A DNA stretch of 11,042 nt from Baffinella frigidus. Its lineage: Eukaryota; Cryptophyceae; Cryptomonadales; Baffinellaceae. How positions within the stretch are numbered: position 1 is the stretch's first letter; every line of letters starts with the position of its first letter. A program made the translations under genes and the position numbers. The notes below the pieces were generated by a model that was given only the letters and a program-made list of their open reading frames with translations, was not told where the DNA came from and ran no database searches. The stretch spans positions 62,994-74,035 of the forward strand of contig MU646712.1 of assembly GCA_026770585.1 (NCBI GenBank). The letters are read 5' to 3'. Positions 1 through 5,457 of the stretch are shown in pieces.

Positions 1-106
1 CCTCGGCGGAGTCGGTCATCGAAAAGGGCATCGGGACGGCGCGGATGCGCATCGGCGACTCGCCCACGTCCCCCAGGTTCTTGCCCATCACCACCACCTC
101 CACCAC
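1..106 (-). CDS. Exon L (runs off window edge): beta-strand-rich segment of the large minus-strand gene
   Basis: Minus-strand exon beginning after the acceptor ACGTAG at 107-112 and open for 35 codons to the window edge. The peptide starts VVEVVVMGKNLGD and continues with GESPMRIR; V-x-V alternation followed by G-x-N-x-G suggests a beta-strand and turn. The acceptor-proximal part is present twice more at 275-332 and 438-590, both upstream in the gene's sense. The reading frame is fixed because the other two frames do not conserve protein sequence between the three copies. It follows exon K (646-729), which ends in phase 0. No family recognised; an IPT/TIG-like or other Ig-like extracellular module is possible but is a guess. 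Confidence 0.5.
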   Translation of the reverse strand, partial: MVEVVVMGKNLGDVGESPMRIRAVPMPFSMTDSAE

Positions 107-123
107 CTACGTTTCGTGAATAC

Positions 124-273
124 GGCGCAGGGTTTAGGGCAAAGCGTTTGGGGTCCAGGGTTTGCAGAGCACGCTGGTTGAGGGTTGGGGATTGGGGGCT
201 TGAGGGGCTTAGGGTTTTGGGTTGAGTGTTGAGTGTTGAGTGTTGAGTGTTTAGGGGTTAGGGTTTAAGGGTT
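124..273. repeat. Degenerate telomere-like heptamer repeat in intron
   Basis: G-rich 7-bp periodic sequence on the plus strand with variants GGGTTTA, GGGTTTG and a run of GTTGAGT units at about 220-250. On the sense strand of the proposed gene this reads CCCTAAA-like, giving a pyrimidine-rich intron. Confidence 0.8.
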
Positions 274-274
274 A

Positions 275-332
275 GCATCGACGACTCGCCCACGTCCCCG
301 GGGTTCTTGCCCATCACCACCACCTTCACCAC
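275..332 (-). pseudogene. Truncated upstream copy of exon L 5' edge
   Basis: Minus-strand copy of the acceptor and first 19 codons of exon L: CAACAG then VVKVVVMGKNPGDVGESS. It ends inside telomere-like repeat with no donor in the matching place. Substitutions against exon L are few (E/K, L/P, P/S), so the copy is fairly recent. Confidence 0.65.
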
Positions 333-437
333 CTGTTGGTTTCAGGATTAGGATTCGAGGTTTGGAGAGTAGGGTGTGGGATGTAGGGGTGTGGGGCTTA
401 GTGTTTATGGTTGGATGTTGAGTTAATTGGAGACTCC

Positions 438-590
438 CATTGGAGACTCACCCAGGTCCCCGAGGTTCTTGCCCATCACCACCCTCTTCACCACCCTCTT
501 CACCACTCTCTTCACCACCCTCTTCACCACCCTCTTCACCACCCTCTTCACCACCCTCTTCACCACCCTCTTCACCACCCTCTTCACCAC
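438..590 (-). pseudogene. Second truncated copy of exon L 5' edge with internal 12-bp expansion
   Basis: Acceptor ACGTAG at 591-596, then VVKR repeated, then VVMGKNLGDLGESPM on the minus strand. The intact exon has a single VVEV or VVKV; here the first four codons have expanded in frame to about nine units of the 12-mer (plus strand CACCACCCTCTT, 478-590). Beyond 438 the similarity fades into GGAGACTCCCATT duplicated sequence. It could still be spliced if a donor is used downstream, but none is obvious. Confidence 0.6.
478..590. repeat. 12-bp minisatellite, about 9 units
   Basis: Nine CTCTT-containing units of 12 bp, one with a C-to-T change (CACTCTCTT), otherwise almost perfect. Because the unit is a multiple of three it is open in all plus frames (reading HHPL, TTLF or SSPP repeats), so the short plus-strand open frames here are repeat artefacts. 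In the sense of the proposed gene the unit encodes VVKR. Confidence 0.95.
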
Positions 591-645
591 CTACGTTTGG
601 CGTTCAGGGTTTAGGGTTTGGGGCTTGCAGAGAGGGGGGGGGGAC

Positions 646-729
646 CTCGTTAGATGCGAAGGCGGGAAGCGCCTTTTTGGCGAGCACCACGTCCGTCGTC
701 ATGTAGTCGCTCGGCGAGAACGACAGCAC
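646..729 (-). CDS. Exon K: 28-codon phase-0 exon
   Basis: Minus-strand exon of 84 nt between acceptor GTGACAG (730 upward) and donor GAG|GTCCCC (645 downward). It opens VLSFSPSDYMTTDVV and ends with FASNE. A diverged copy of its first 22 codons lies upstream at 939-1004 with the same frame, which supports the frame and the acceptor. It continues in phase from exon J (2452-2559) and into exon L (1-106). No catalytic motif; amphipathic and Ser/Thr-rich start, Ala/Lys-rich end. Function unknown. Confidence 0.55.
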
Positions 730-770
730 CTGTCACGGCCAGCGAAGCGATGTTACACACGCATGTCTTT

Positions 771-875
771 TATCCCTCAAGTGGCGAGGGGGTCAAAATT
801 GACCCCTAAGAGGTCCTAGGCAGGTCCTAGGGCCCTACGGTAGGGCGTATGAGCCTACTCGCCACTGAAGGGATA
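771..875. mobile_element. 105-bp MITE with TA ends, TIR TCCCTYMAGTGGCGAG
   Basis: Terminal inverted repeats TATCCCTCAAGTGGCGAG (771-788) and its near complement CTCGCCACTGAAGGGATA (858-875), two differences in 18 positions. The flanking TA at both ends fits a Tc1/mariner-like target duplication. The core contains GGTCCTAGGGCCCTACGG, which resembles the core of the element at 10588-10711, and a hairpin GGGGTCAA-AA-TTGACCCC at about 789-806. Too short to encode a transposase. Confidence 0.8.
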
Positions 876-938
876 GTAGTTCAGGAAACACGGTGGATTG
901 TATGGTGTACTTGACTTGACATAAGGACCCGCATCGAT

Positions 939-1004
939 TCAAGGGAGTGCCTTGCCAAGAAGCAAGTCTGTCGTCATGTAGTCGCTCGGCGTTAACGAGA
1001 GCAC
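939..1004 (-). pseudogene. Truncated upstream copy of exon K
   Basis: Minus strand: acceptor TTGAAAG at 1005 upward, then VLSLTPSDYMTTDLLLGK and ALP followed by a stop (22 codons). Aligns with exon K over its first 21 codons with conservative changes. Flanking intron sequence GCGATGTTA is shared with the region just upstream of exon K (746-754 and 1021-1028), so the duplicated block included intron plus exon start. Confidence 0.65.
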
Positions 1005-1048
1005 CTTTCAAGGAAACGCAGCGATGTTAGCGGCGCTCGCGGCCAGGG

Positions 1049-1105
1049 TTTCGGGTGCAGGATTCAGGGCTTAGGGCTTAGGGTTCAGGGTTTAGGCCCT
1101 AAAAC
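1049..1105. repeat. Telomere-like heptamers, both orientations
   Basis: GGGTTT/GGGCTTA heptamers on the plus strand to about 1096, then a short CCCTAAAACAACCC stretch in the opposite orientation. Confidence 0.8.
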
Positions 1106-1197
1106 AACCCTCCAAACTTAAGGATTTAGGGGGTTATTATCGGCTCGGAGGTACCTCTAAGACGGATCTGGACTTGGATGGTAGAGCGTTTGCGGTA

Positions 1198-1334
1198 CCA
1201 CACGGTGGACTACGAACCTTTCATCAAAAGTCAACTTACCTGAAGACAATTAACTTGAAGGATTTTTAGTGCAAATCGGTCACGTATCACCCCGGAATCC
1301 GGGGTCACCGAAGCCCTCGTAGCCCACCGAGTGG
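1198..1334 (-). mobile_element. 137-bp MITE, copy 1 of a three-member family
   Basis: Ends CCACACGGTGGACTACGA (1198-1215) and TCGTAGCCCACCGAGTGG (1317-1334) are imperfect inverted repeats. Closely related elements, in the opposite orientation, lie at 7238-7375 and 8507-8644. Internal marks are ACCCCGGAATCCGGGGT (a perfect 8-bp-arm palindrome) and the string TCATCAAAAGTCAACTTACC. The element is flanked by a 17-bp near-perfect direct repeat (1181-1197, 1335-1351), which is also the end sequence of the neighbouring element. No coding capacity. Confidence 0.85.
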
Positions 1335-1336
1335 GT

Positions 1337-1513
1337 AGAGCGTTTACGGTAATTGTTGTCCGTTTTCGGGTTTTCAAGTTTTCAAGTTTTCAAGTTTTCA
1401 TTTGTACCAGGAATGTCCGTGTAAAACCTTTTACGGCCTTTACAATATCTTAAAACTCTTCAAAACATCAAAACTCGCACTCAAAAACGGACAACAATTA
1501 CCGCAAACGCTCT
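1337..1513. mobile_element. 177-bp inverted-repeat element, TIR about 30 bp
   Basis: The left end AGAGCGTTTACGGTAATTG (continuing TTGTCCGTTTT) is mirrored by AAAACGGACAACAATTACCG (continuing CAAACGCTCT) at the right end, with one mismatch in about 30. Between them lies an 8-bp tandem repeat TTTTCAAG (3.5 copies, about 1372-1399) and AT-rich sequence. An extra copy of the first 15 bp sits at 1183-1197, on the far side of the 137-bp MITE, and matches the right end better than the inner left end does, suggesting nested insertion. No open reading frame. Confidence 0.8.
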
Positions 1514-1556
1514 CTTGCCGCCTCTCCGAGGAGGCCTCGCAGCAGGGATTCGGGTG

Positions 1557-2302
1557 TATGTAGCGGGAGGGTAATTTTCACAGGAGTCTAATTTTCACAG
1601 CTTTTGTTCAAGGGGCCCGGCATCCGCGGAAGGGGCCCGCTCAGCGGCGCGGCGACGACGGATTGCCAGCAAGGGTGGGGGTGCGGTGGGCGTAGCGCCC
1701 TCAAACCCGCGGCGGCGCCCCCGCTGCGGCGGAAAACCCAGGCTGAAAAAACGGATTTCCGAGAGACGGCGCGGATCCTTTGTACAGCGGGGGCGGGGAG
1801 CGCAGCCCGCGGGGCGCCCGGACGCGCCGCGGGCACCATCATGTGCGCCGTGATAAGGTGCTTCCAGCGCACCAATCTTTCCCGGGATCCGCTCACTGTG
1901 GGCGGAGCGCCGGCCATGGGCCTGAGCGGCCCTCATGCTCATTTTCAAAGCGGGATTTTTTTTTCTCTAGATTTTTACAATTGGACAGATAAGATCTTTT
2001 AAGTGTGAAAGCATGACAAAAATAGCATCATTCGACGGCAAATCTCTTCCCTTTCTCCGTTTGAGTGTGCTGTTCCTGTACAAAAGCTGTGAAAATATGA
2101 TTTTCGGGCCTATCTAAATATCCATTTTCTCCCTGTAGTAATGGAATTAAGGAAAAATCCCAGCTCGAATATTTTTAGCAGATTCTTGAGCTGATGGGCA
2201 AATCTCGAGGATCTGCGCTTTCAAAATTCAAAAAAGACAAAAATTAGGGGTGAAATTAAGCGGGTTATACCAAACCTGTGAAAATTAGCCTCCCGCTACA
2301 TA
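1557..2302. mobile_element. 746-bp non-autonomous DNA transposon with GC-rich cargo
   Basis: Terminal inverted repeats start TATGTAGCGGGAGGGTAATT (1557 onward, continuing TTCACAGG) and are mirrored at 2275-2302 with one mismatch over 28 bp; both ends carry TA, fitting a TA target duplication and element ends TGTAGCGGG...CCCGCTACA. A second perfect 17-bp inverted pair (ATTTTCACAGCTTTTGT, 1591-1607 and 2080-2096) lies inside. The AATTTTCACAG word recurs near both ends and could be a transposase binding site. No transposase is encoded; the longest open frames (about 110-132 codons) overlap on both strands of the GC-rich core and look non-coding. Confidence 0.85.
1612..1930. other. GC-rich cargo inside the 746-bp element
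   Basis: A roughly 320-bp block much richer in GC than the AT-rich arms of the transposon (which continue to 2275). It is open on both strands: plus frame from ATG 1604 and minus frames ending near 1588-1595, giving Arg/Ala/Pro-rich peptides without recognised motifs. It may be captured host sequence, as in Pack-type elements, or simply GC-rich filler. Nothing in it can be assigned. Confidence 0.4.
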
Positions 2303-2368
2303 TGGTCCAGGCTTCAGGCTTCGGGGGTTCGGGTTCCGGGCTATGTTGCGGGTTTGGGGTTATGTTTA

Positions 2369-2451
2369 GGTTATGAGGCTCGCCTTGGAGTTATGTTAAG
2401 GTTATGAGGCTCGCCTTGGAGCCGTTTCGGGTGTGGGGTTATGAGGCTCGC
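2369..2451 (-). repeat. Downstream copies of exon J 3' edge, tandem
   Basis: The string GTTATGAGGCTCGCCTTGGA occurs at about 2369, 2400 and 2437 at spacings near 31 and 37 bp; the third is the real exon J end and its following intron. In sense this is the exon end GGCTCCAAG followed by GCGAGCCTCATAAC. The two extra copies lie downstream of the exon in the gene's sense and lack an acceptor. Confidence 0.7.
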
Positions 2452-2559
2452 CTTGGAGCCGACGACGACGGTGTCGACAGTCTCTGAGGAAGCGCTGGTC
2501 GCCTCGCGGTACCGGAACGCGCCGATCCGCCAGCACAGCCGCACCCGCTGGTTCTCCGT
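2452..2559 (-). CDS. Exon J: 36-codon exon with Cys-Trp-Arg core
   Basis: Minus-strand exon after acceptor ATCGCAG, opening TENQRVRLCWRIGAFRYRE and ending VDTVVVGSK. The best end that keeps phase 0 is a GC donor, AAG|GCGAGC, and this exact junction is what is duplicated twice downstream; an ordinary GT donor (ACT|GTCGAC or ACC|GTCGTC) inside the exon is the alternative. The acceptor and first 16 codons are duplicated upstream at 2742-2790 in the same frame. The motif V-x-L-C/Y-W-R-I/F recurs in exon E (VLYWRF), hinting that the two exons are equivalent parts of a repeated domain. Confidence 0.55.
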
Positions 2560-2608
2560 CTGCGATTTGCTCCGAGTTAGTTTAAACCGATTTGATTCAA
2601 ATGTTTTC

Positions 2609-2740
2609 GGCTATCTTACGGGTGATTTAATGTGGTGTCCGATCAATTTACGCCGTTTTGTGTGAGCTTCAGGGTGGTGTGTGTTATCTTGGCCTCGATA
2701 TAGCTACAGTATAGCACAAAACCCACCCGTAAGATAACGG
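2609..2740. mobile_element. 132-bp MITE-like inverted-repeat element
   Basis: GGCTATCTTACGGGTG (2609-2624) is mirrored by CACCCGTAAGATAACGG at 2724-2740, one mismatch in 16. It lies in the intron between the truncated copy and the intact copy of exon J. Interior is AT-rich with CGCCGTTTTGTGTGAG and AGCACAAAACC partly complementary. No coding capacity and no clear target duplication. Confidence 0.65.
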
Positions 2741-2741
2741 T

Positions 2742-2790
2742 AGCAGAACGCTCCGATGCGCCAGTACAGCCAAACCCGCTGGTTCTCCGT
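2742..2790 (-). pseudogene. Truncated upstream copy of exon J 5' edge
   Basis: Minus strand: acceptor CTCAG, then TENQRVWLYWRIGAFCY, 16 codons matching exon J with R/W, C/Y and R/C changes. It ends next to the inverted-repeat element at 2740. Seven of the first eight residues are identical to the intact exon, so the frame is conserved. Confidence 0.7.
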
Positions 2791-2844
2791 CTGAGGTCGG
2801 GTTTAAGTGTTTAAGGTTGATTATCTATCATTCAGTGTTTGTTA

Positions 2845-3072
2845 TTTGGGGTTGAGCGTTTAGCGTTTAGGGTTTGACCCTAAACCGGGGTTTAGCGTTT
2901 AGCATCTAGGGCTTGCGGTTTAGGGTCTGGGGTTTGGGGTTTGGGGTTTAGGGTTTAGGGTTTAGGGTTTGGGGTTTAGGGTTTGGGGTTTAGGGTTTGG
3001 GGTTTAGGGTTTGGGGTCTAGGGTTTCGGGTTTAGACTTTAGGGTTTAGGGTTCAGGGCTTAGGGTTCAGAC
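2845..3072. repeat. Long telomere-like heptamer block in intron
   Basis: About 230 bp of GGGTTTA/GGGTTTG/GGGTTCA heptamers, G-rich on the plus strand, with a short inverted piece ACCCTAAACC at 2877-2886. On the sense strand it supplies repeated CTAAAC, a good match to the branch-point consensus, and a C-rich pyrimidine context ahead of the truncated exon J copy. Confidence 0.9.
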
Positions 3073-3101
3073 CGTCAAACTCGTAAAGCGTGTGTCACCT
3101 A

Positions 3102-3120
3102 GAGAAGATGCTATCTTCTC
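3102..3120. other. Perfect 8-bp hairpin at repeat-orientation switch
   Basis: GAGAAGAT-GCT-ATCTTCTC is a perfect stem of 8 with a 3-nt loop. It sits between G-rich heptamers (to 3072) and oppositely oriented C-rich heptamers (3140-3217). Confidence 0.6.
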
Positions 3121-3139
3121 CCTTTGGGATGCAGGGGCC

Positions 3140-3217
3140 GTCCTAACCCAAATCCCTAAACGTCAACCTCAAACCAAACACCCCCCACACCGTAAACCCA
3201 ACCCCCGTACCCAAAAC
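3140..3217. repeat. Telomere-like heptamers in reverse orientation
   Basis: CCCAAATCCCTAAACGTCAA and later CCGTAAACCCAACC: C-rich on the plus strand, opposite to almost every other block in the window. It directly follows the donor of exon I in the sense direction, so this intron begins G-rich and ends C-rich and could pair with itself. Confidence 0.75.
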
Positions 3218-3313
3218 CTTGGTGTGGCGGAGGTTGAAGGTGAGGGTGGCGTTGGTGTTGTCGCGCGTCCCCATAATGTGGTCCAGTCCCCGCCCCGCCC
3301 CGCCCAAGAACGC
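3218..3313 (-). CDS. Exon I: 32-codon exon with both splice sites
   Basis: Minus-strand exon of 96 nt between GTAACACAG and donor AAG|GTTTTG, phase 0 at both ends. It opens AFLGGAGRGLDHIMG and ends NATLTFNLRHTK; the Gly-rich start comes from a GGGGC-repeat tract (CCCCGCCCCGCCC on the plus strand) and NATLTFNL is typical of an extracellular beta-strand with a potential N-glycosylation site (NAT). Two truncated copies of the acceptor and first nine or so codons lie upstream at 3382-3406 and 3726-3751. Confidence 0.6.
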
Positions 3314-3381
3314 CTGTGTTACCGGTTAGGGTTTAGTATTTGGGGGGTGGGGTTTGGGGTTTGGGGTTCAGTTGTTGGGCA

Positions 3382-3406
3382 CGCGCCCCGCCCCGCCCCG
3401 GAAAGC
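3382..3406 (-). pseudogene. Truncated copy of exon I 5' edge
   Basis: Acceptor ACTAAAG at 3407 upward, then AFRGGAGRV on the minus strand, matching exon I AFLGGAGRG. It breaks off into telomere-like repeat. Confidence 0.6.
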
Positions 3407-3428
3407 CTTTAGTACGGTTTCGGCGGTG

Positions 3429-3523
3429 GGGTAATTCATAGGAAATAGAGTCTCGTGTTAGGGTAATTCATAGGAAGCGAGGTCTCTTGTTAGGGTAATT
3501 CACATGAAATAAAGTCGCGAGAG
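3429..3523. repeat. Three tandem 32-bp units
   Basis: GGGTAATTCATAGGAAATAG opens units at 3429, 3461 and 3493, each about 32 bp and ending TCTCGTGTTA or a variant. The third is the most diverged and abuts the inverted-repeat element at 3526. Confidence 0.85.
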
Positions 3524-3525
3524 CC

Positions 3526-3707
3526 TAGCTCTGTCCCACTTGATTTCGCCTCATCATTAAAAACGTGTCGTAGATGGACAGTTAATTTGTAGTAGATGGA
3601 CGAGTCGTAGATGGACAGTTAATTTGTACTGGAGATCCTCCTTTAAAACTAACAATGACGGCCAAATATTTTTCAACGATGAGACGAAATCAGGTGGGAC
3701 AGAGCTA
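3526..3707. mobile_element. 182-bp MITE with TA ends and 38-bp TIR
   Basis: TAGCTCTGTCCCACTTGATT (3526 onward, continuing TCGCCTCATCATTAAAAA) is mirrored by a near complement ending GGTGGGACAGAGCTA at 3707, with about four differences in 38. Both ends carry TA. The centre has a direct repeat CGTAGATGGACAGTTAATTT at about 3570 and 3608. It lies between the two truncated copies of exon I. No coding capacity. Confidence 0.85.
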
Positions 3708-3725
3708 GAGAGGTGCGGTGAGATT

Positions 3726-3751
3726 CGCGCCCCGCCCCCTCCCAGGAACGC
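3726..3751 (-). pseudogene. Second truncated copy of exon I 5' edge
   Basis: Acceptor GGTACCCAG at 3752 upward, then AFLGGGGARIS on the minus strand. Same Gly-rich start as exon I with a shifted GC tract. It is followed in sense by the 182-bp MITE. Confidence 0.6.
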
Positions 3752-3774
3752 CTGGGTACCGTAACCACACCAGG

Positions 3775-3999
3775 GCTTAGGGTTAAGGGTTTGGGGTTTG
3801 GGATGTTGGGTTTAGGGTTTAGGGTCTGGGGTTCAGGGTTCAGGGTTTTGGGTTGAGGGTTTAAGTTTTTGGGTTTTGGGTTTTGGGTTTTGGGTTTAGG
3901 GTTTGGGGTTCGGGGTTTGGGGTTTGGGGTTTGGGGTTTGGGGTTTAGGGTTTAGGGTTTCGGGGTTCGGGGTTTGGGGTTCGGGTTAGGATTCAGGGT

Positions 4000-4031
<32 letters not shown>

Positions 4032-4053
4032 GGTGTATGGGTAAGGGGTTAGG
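3775..4053. repeat. Long heptamer block with changing variants
   Basis: Continuous 7-bp periodicity, G-rich on the plus strand. Local runs differ: GGGTTTA at 3800-3830, GGGTTTT at about 3868-3895, GGGGTTT at 3903-3945, and TTGAGGG (five units) at about 3998-4032. The variants occur in runs, indicating local amplification of single mutated units. Confidence 0.9.
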
Positions 4054-4059
4054 GTTAAC

Positions 4060-4143
4060 CGTGTCGGTGTCCGAGAAGCCAGAGTCACACGCACCGGCCT
4101 CGCAGGCACTGCAGCGCACGCCCGTCGTGTACTTGAACCGCAC
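4060..4143 (-). CDS. Exon H: 28-codon Cys-rich exon
   Basis: Minus-strand exon of 84 nt between acceptor ACTGAAG and donor ACG|GTTAAC, phase 0 at both ends. It opens VRFKYTTGVRCSACEAGACD and ends SGFSDTDT; the C-x2-C-x4-C spacing suggests a small disulphide or ephrin-receptor-like motif in an extracellular protein, though that is inference from three cysteines only. The start is duplicated upstream at 4195-4230 (VRVKYTTGVRPH). Confidence 0.6.
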
Positions 4144-4194
4144 CTTCAGTTGGGGTTCAGGTTTTCAGGTTTATTCGTAGCAGGCAGGAAATGC

Positions 4195-4230
4195 GGCCGG
4201 ACGCCGGTCGTGTACTTGACCCGGACGGTC
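4195..4230 (-). pseudogene. Truncated upstream copy of exon H 5' edge
   Basis: Minus strand: GACAGCAG then TVRVKYTTGVRPH, matching exon H VRFKYTTGVRCS. It is separated from a 110-bp (TC)n tract by only a few bases. Confidence 0.65.
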
Positions 4231-4234
4231 TGCT

Positions 4235-4261
4235 GTCTCTTTCTCTCTCTCTCTCTCTCTT

Positions 4262-4299
<38 letters not shown>

Positions 4300-4347
4300 G
4301 TCTCTCTCTCTCTCTCGTTCTCGCTCTCTCTCTCTCGCTATGTCTCT
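4235..4347. repeat. (TC)n microsatellite with interruptions
   Basis: About 110 bp of CT dinucleotides on the plus strand interrupted by TTCAT, ATG, GTTCTCG and GCTATG. Serine/leucine or Arg/Glu-rich open frames across it are repeat artefacts. Confidence 0.97.
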
Positions 4348-4349
4348 AC

Positions 4350-4424
4350 CCAGCTCCGGGTCGGGGTTCCGCGTTTCAGGCCGCGCCCGGAGGCGGGGAC
4401 GACGACGGTCCTTCTTAACGCACA
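4350..4424 (-). other. GC-rich exon-like island, unassigned
   Basis: A GC-rich stretch like the other exons. Minus strand shows a possible acceptor GTTAAGAAG before GACCGTCGTCG and a possible donor CTGG|GTAGAG, but no frame joins both ends in the phase expected between exons F and H, and no duplicated edge was found. It may be a decayed exon. Confidence 0.3.
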
Positions 4425-4635
4425 TTTAGGCTAAATGCATTGTAACAAGTTTTTCATGTCCCAGATATTTCCAGGTTCTGGGGTTAGTGTTCCGGGGTTC
4501 GGGAAATGACTTATGGGACCTCAACTTATGAGCGCCTCGAAATGAGGAGCAAGAGCCTCCTCCTCGAAATGAGGAGAGAAATGGCTCCAATTTCAAGGGC
4601 TCCAAGGGCTCCCACAGGAAAGGGAAAGTGAGCGC

Positions 4636-4636
<1 letters not shown>
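4425..4636. other. No gene; short direct repeats only
   Basis: Unique-looking sequence with CCTCGAAATGAGGAG repeated at about 4533 and 4561 (each also a small hairpin) and two AAGGGCTCC units near 4595. No splice-bounded exon seen. A CAG directly after the sense-strand CT tract (4638) is a plausible cryptic acceptor but leads into poor coding sequence. Confidence 0.4.
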
Positions 4637-4670
<34 letters not shown>

Positions 4671-4694
4671 TGAGAGGGAGAGAGAGAGAGAGAG
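4637..4694. repeat. (GA)n microsatellite
   Basis: About 58 bp of GA on the plus strand (CT on the sense strand) with a GTGTGAGAGGG interruption. Confidence 0.97.
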
Positions 4695-4706
4695 CGCGCG
4701 CTAGAC

Positions 4707-4752
4707 CTGCTTGGCGCCGGACCCAAGGGCCGGGATAGTGACCCCACGGACG
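4707..4752 (-). pseudogene. Downstream copy of exon F 3' edge
   Basis: Minus strand reads RGVTIPALGSGAKQ followed by GTCTAG, against exon F RGVNILALGTAAKQ followed by GTCCCC. The donor position is kept, but there is no acceptor in front; it lies downstream of exon F in the sense direction. Confidence 0.65.
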
Positions 4753-4827
4753 GAAACGACCTCTTCAACCCACACCCGGCTACTCACGCACCCTTGAAAA
4801 TGTCGACTGCTGGCGTTTTCTACGGGG

Positions 4828-4860
4828 TTGGTCACGTGTTGCCCTGCAACACGTGACCAA
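4828..4860. other. Perfect 14-bp stem hairpin containing CACGTG
   Basis: TTGGTCACGTGTTG (4828-4841), loop CCCTG, then CAACACGTGACCAA (4847-4860), fully complementary. Each arm holds CACGTG, the G-box/E-box core. It may be the remains of a small foldback element or a structural element of the intron. Confidence 0.75.
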
Positions 4861-4940
4861 ACATATGAAAATTACTACACACTGCCTCACGTGTACAGCT
4901 CCGGTTTTAAAAGTGGGTGCTTGATGAGGCTGGTGGGGAC

Positions 4941-5015
4941 CTGCTTGGCGGCGGTCCCGAGGGCGAGAATGTTGACCCCGCGGACCCAGAAGGTGAAGTT
5001 GTGCGAGGCGCGCAC
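4941..5015 (-). CDS. Exon F: 25-codon exon, best supported of the set
   Basis: Minus-strand exon of 75 nt between acceptor TGCACCAG and donor CAG|GTCCCC. It opens VRASHNFTFWVRGVNILALG and ends TAAKQ, with a potential glycosylation site (NFT) and a beta-strand-like F-x-F-W-V-R. Copies of its 5' edge lie upstream at 5087-5121 and 5199-5232, and of its 3' edge downstream at 4707-4752, which independently mark both borders and the frame. It accepts phase 0 from exon D and passes phase 0 to exon H. Confidence 0.65.
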
Positions 5016-5058
5016 CTGGTGCAGGCTTCGGGGTTTAGGCTTCGGGATTTTAGGGCCC

Positions 5059-5093
5059 CGGAACCCGGAACCCGGAACCCGGAACCCGGACCC
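5059..5093. repeat. GGAACCC heptamer run
   Basis: About 4.5 units of CCCGGAA on the plus strand. It is again a 7-bp unit but opposite in C/G strand bias to the neighbouring telomere-like blocks. Confidence 0.85.
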
Positions 5094-5121
5094 AGAAGGT
5101 AAAGTTATGCGAGGCGCGCAC
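5087..5121 (-). pseudogene. Truncated copy 1 of exon F 5' edge
   Basis: Minus strand: acceptor CTACACCAG, then VRASHNFTFWVR, identical to exon F at protein level over 12 codons, ending in the GGAACCC run. Confidence 0.75.
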
Positions 5122-5198
5122 CTGGTGTAGGGTTCGGGGTTTCGGGAATTGGAGGCGTTGCTGGGCGCGATAATATTTCATGTGTACCACGCTACACG

Positions 5199-5232
5199 GA
5201 CCCAGTACGTGAAGTTGTGCGAGGCGAGCCAT
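5199..5232 (-). pseudogene. Truncated copy 2 of exon F 5' edge, acceptor lost
   Basis: Minus strand reads LASHNFTYWVR after CTACACCATGG; the AG of the acceptor has become ATG, so this copy can no longer be spliced. Confidence 0.7.
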
Positions 5233-5250
5233 GGTGTAGCCTGTGTTGAT

Positions 5251-5336
5251 TGTTTGTTGTTTGTTGTTTGTTGTTTGTTGTTTGTTGTTTGTTGTTTGTT
5301 GTTTGTTGTTTGTTGTTTGTTGTTTGTTGTTTGTTG
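5251..5336. repeat. (TTGTTTG)n heptamer microsatellite, about 12 units
   Basis: Near-perfect 7-bp repeat over 86 bp. Because 7 is not a multiple of 3 the translation cycles through all frames (CLLFVV), giving meaningless open frames on both strands. Confidence 0.97.
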
Positions 5337-5347
5337 GTGTTGATTAT

Positions 5348-5450
5348 TTATTGTTTGGTGTTTAGGGTTCAAGGTTCAGGGTTCAGGGTTCAGGTTTCAG
5401 GGTTTAGGGTTCGGGGTTCGGGGTTCGGGGTTGAGGGTTTGGGGTAGGGG
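5348..5450. repeat. Telomere-like heptamers
   Basis: GGGTTCA, GGGTTTA and GGGGTTC units, G-rich on the plus strand, between the TTGTTTG array and exon D. A further degenerate block continues at 5512-5590. Confidence 0.85.
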
Positions 5451-5457
5451 CTCGCAC

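Noticed and set aside
411-819. Plus-strand open frames of 67-130 codons across the 12-bp repeat
   Set aside because: They arise because a 12-bp unit stays open in every frame (HHPL, TTLF, SSPP); the conserved reading is on the minus strand.
1588-2002. Overlapping open frames of 109-132 codons on both strands
   Set aside because: All lie in the GC-rich core of a short transposon, overlap one another and show no motif.
4150-4768. Ser/Leu- and Arg/Glu-rich open frames
   Set aside because: Translations of CT/GA microsatellites.
5149-5447. Apparent hydrophobic membrane protein (CLLFVV repeats) and Gln/Asn-rich protein on the other strand
   Set aside because: Both are the (TTGTTTG)n heptamer read in cycling frames.
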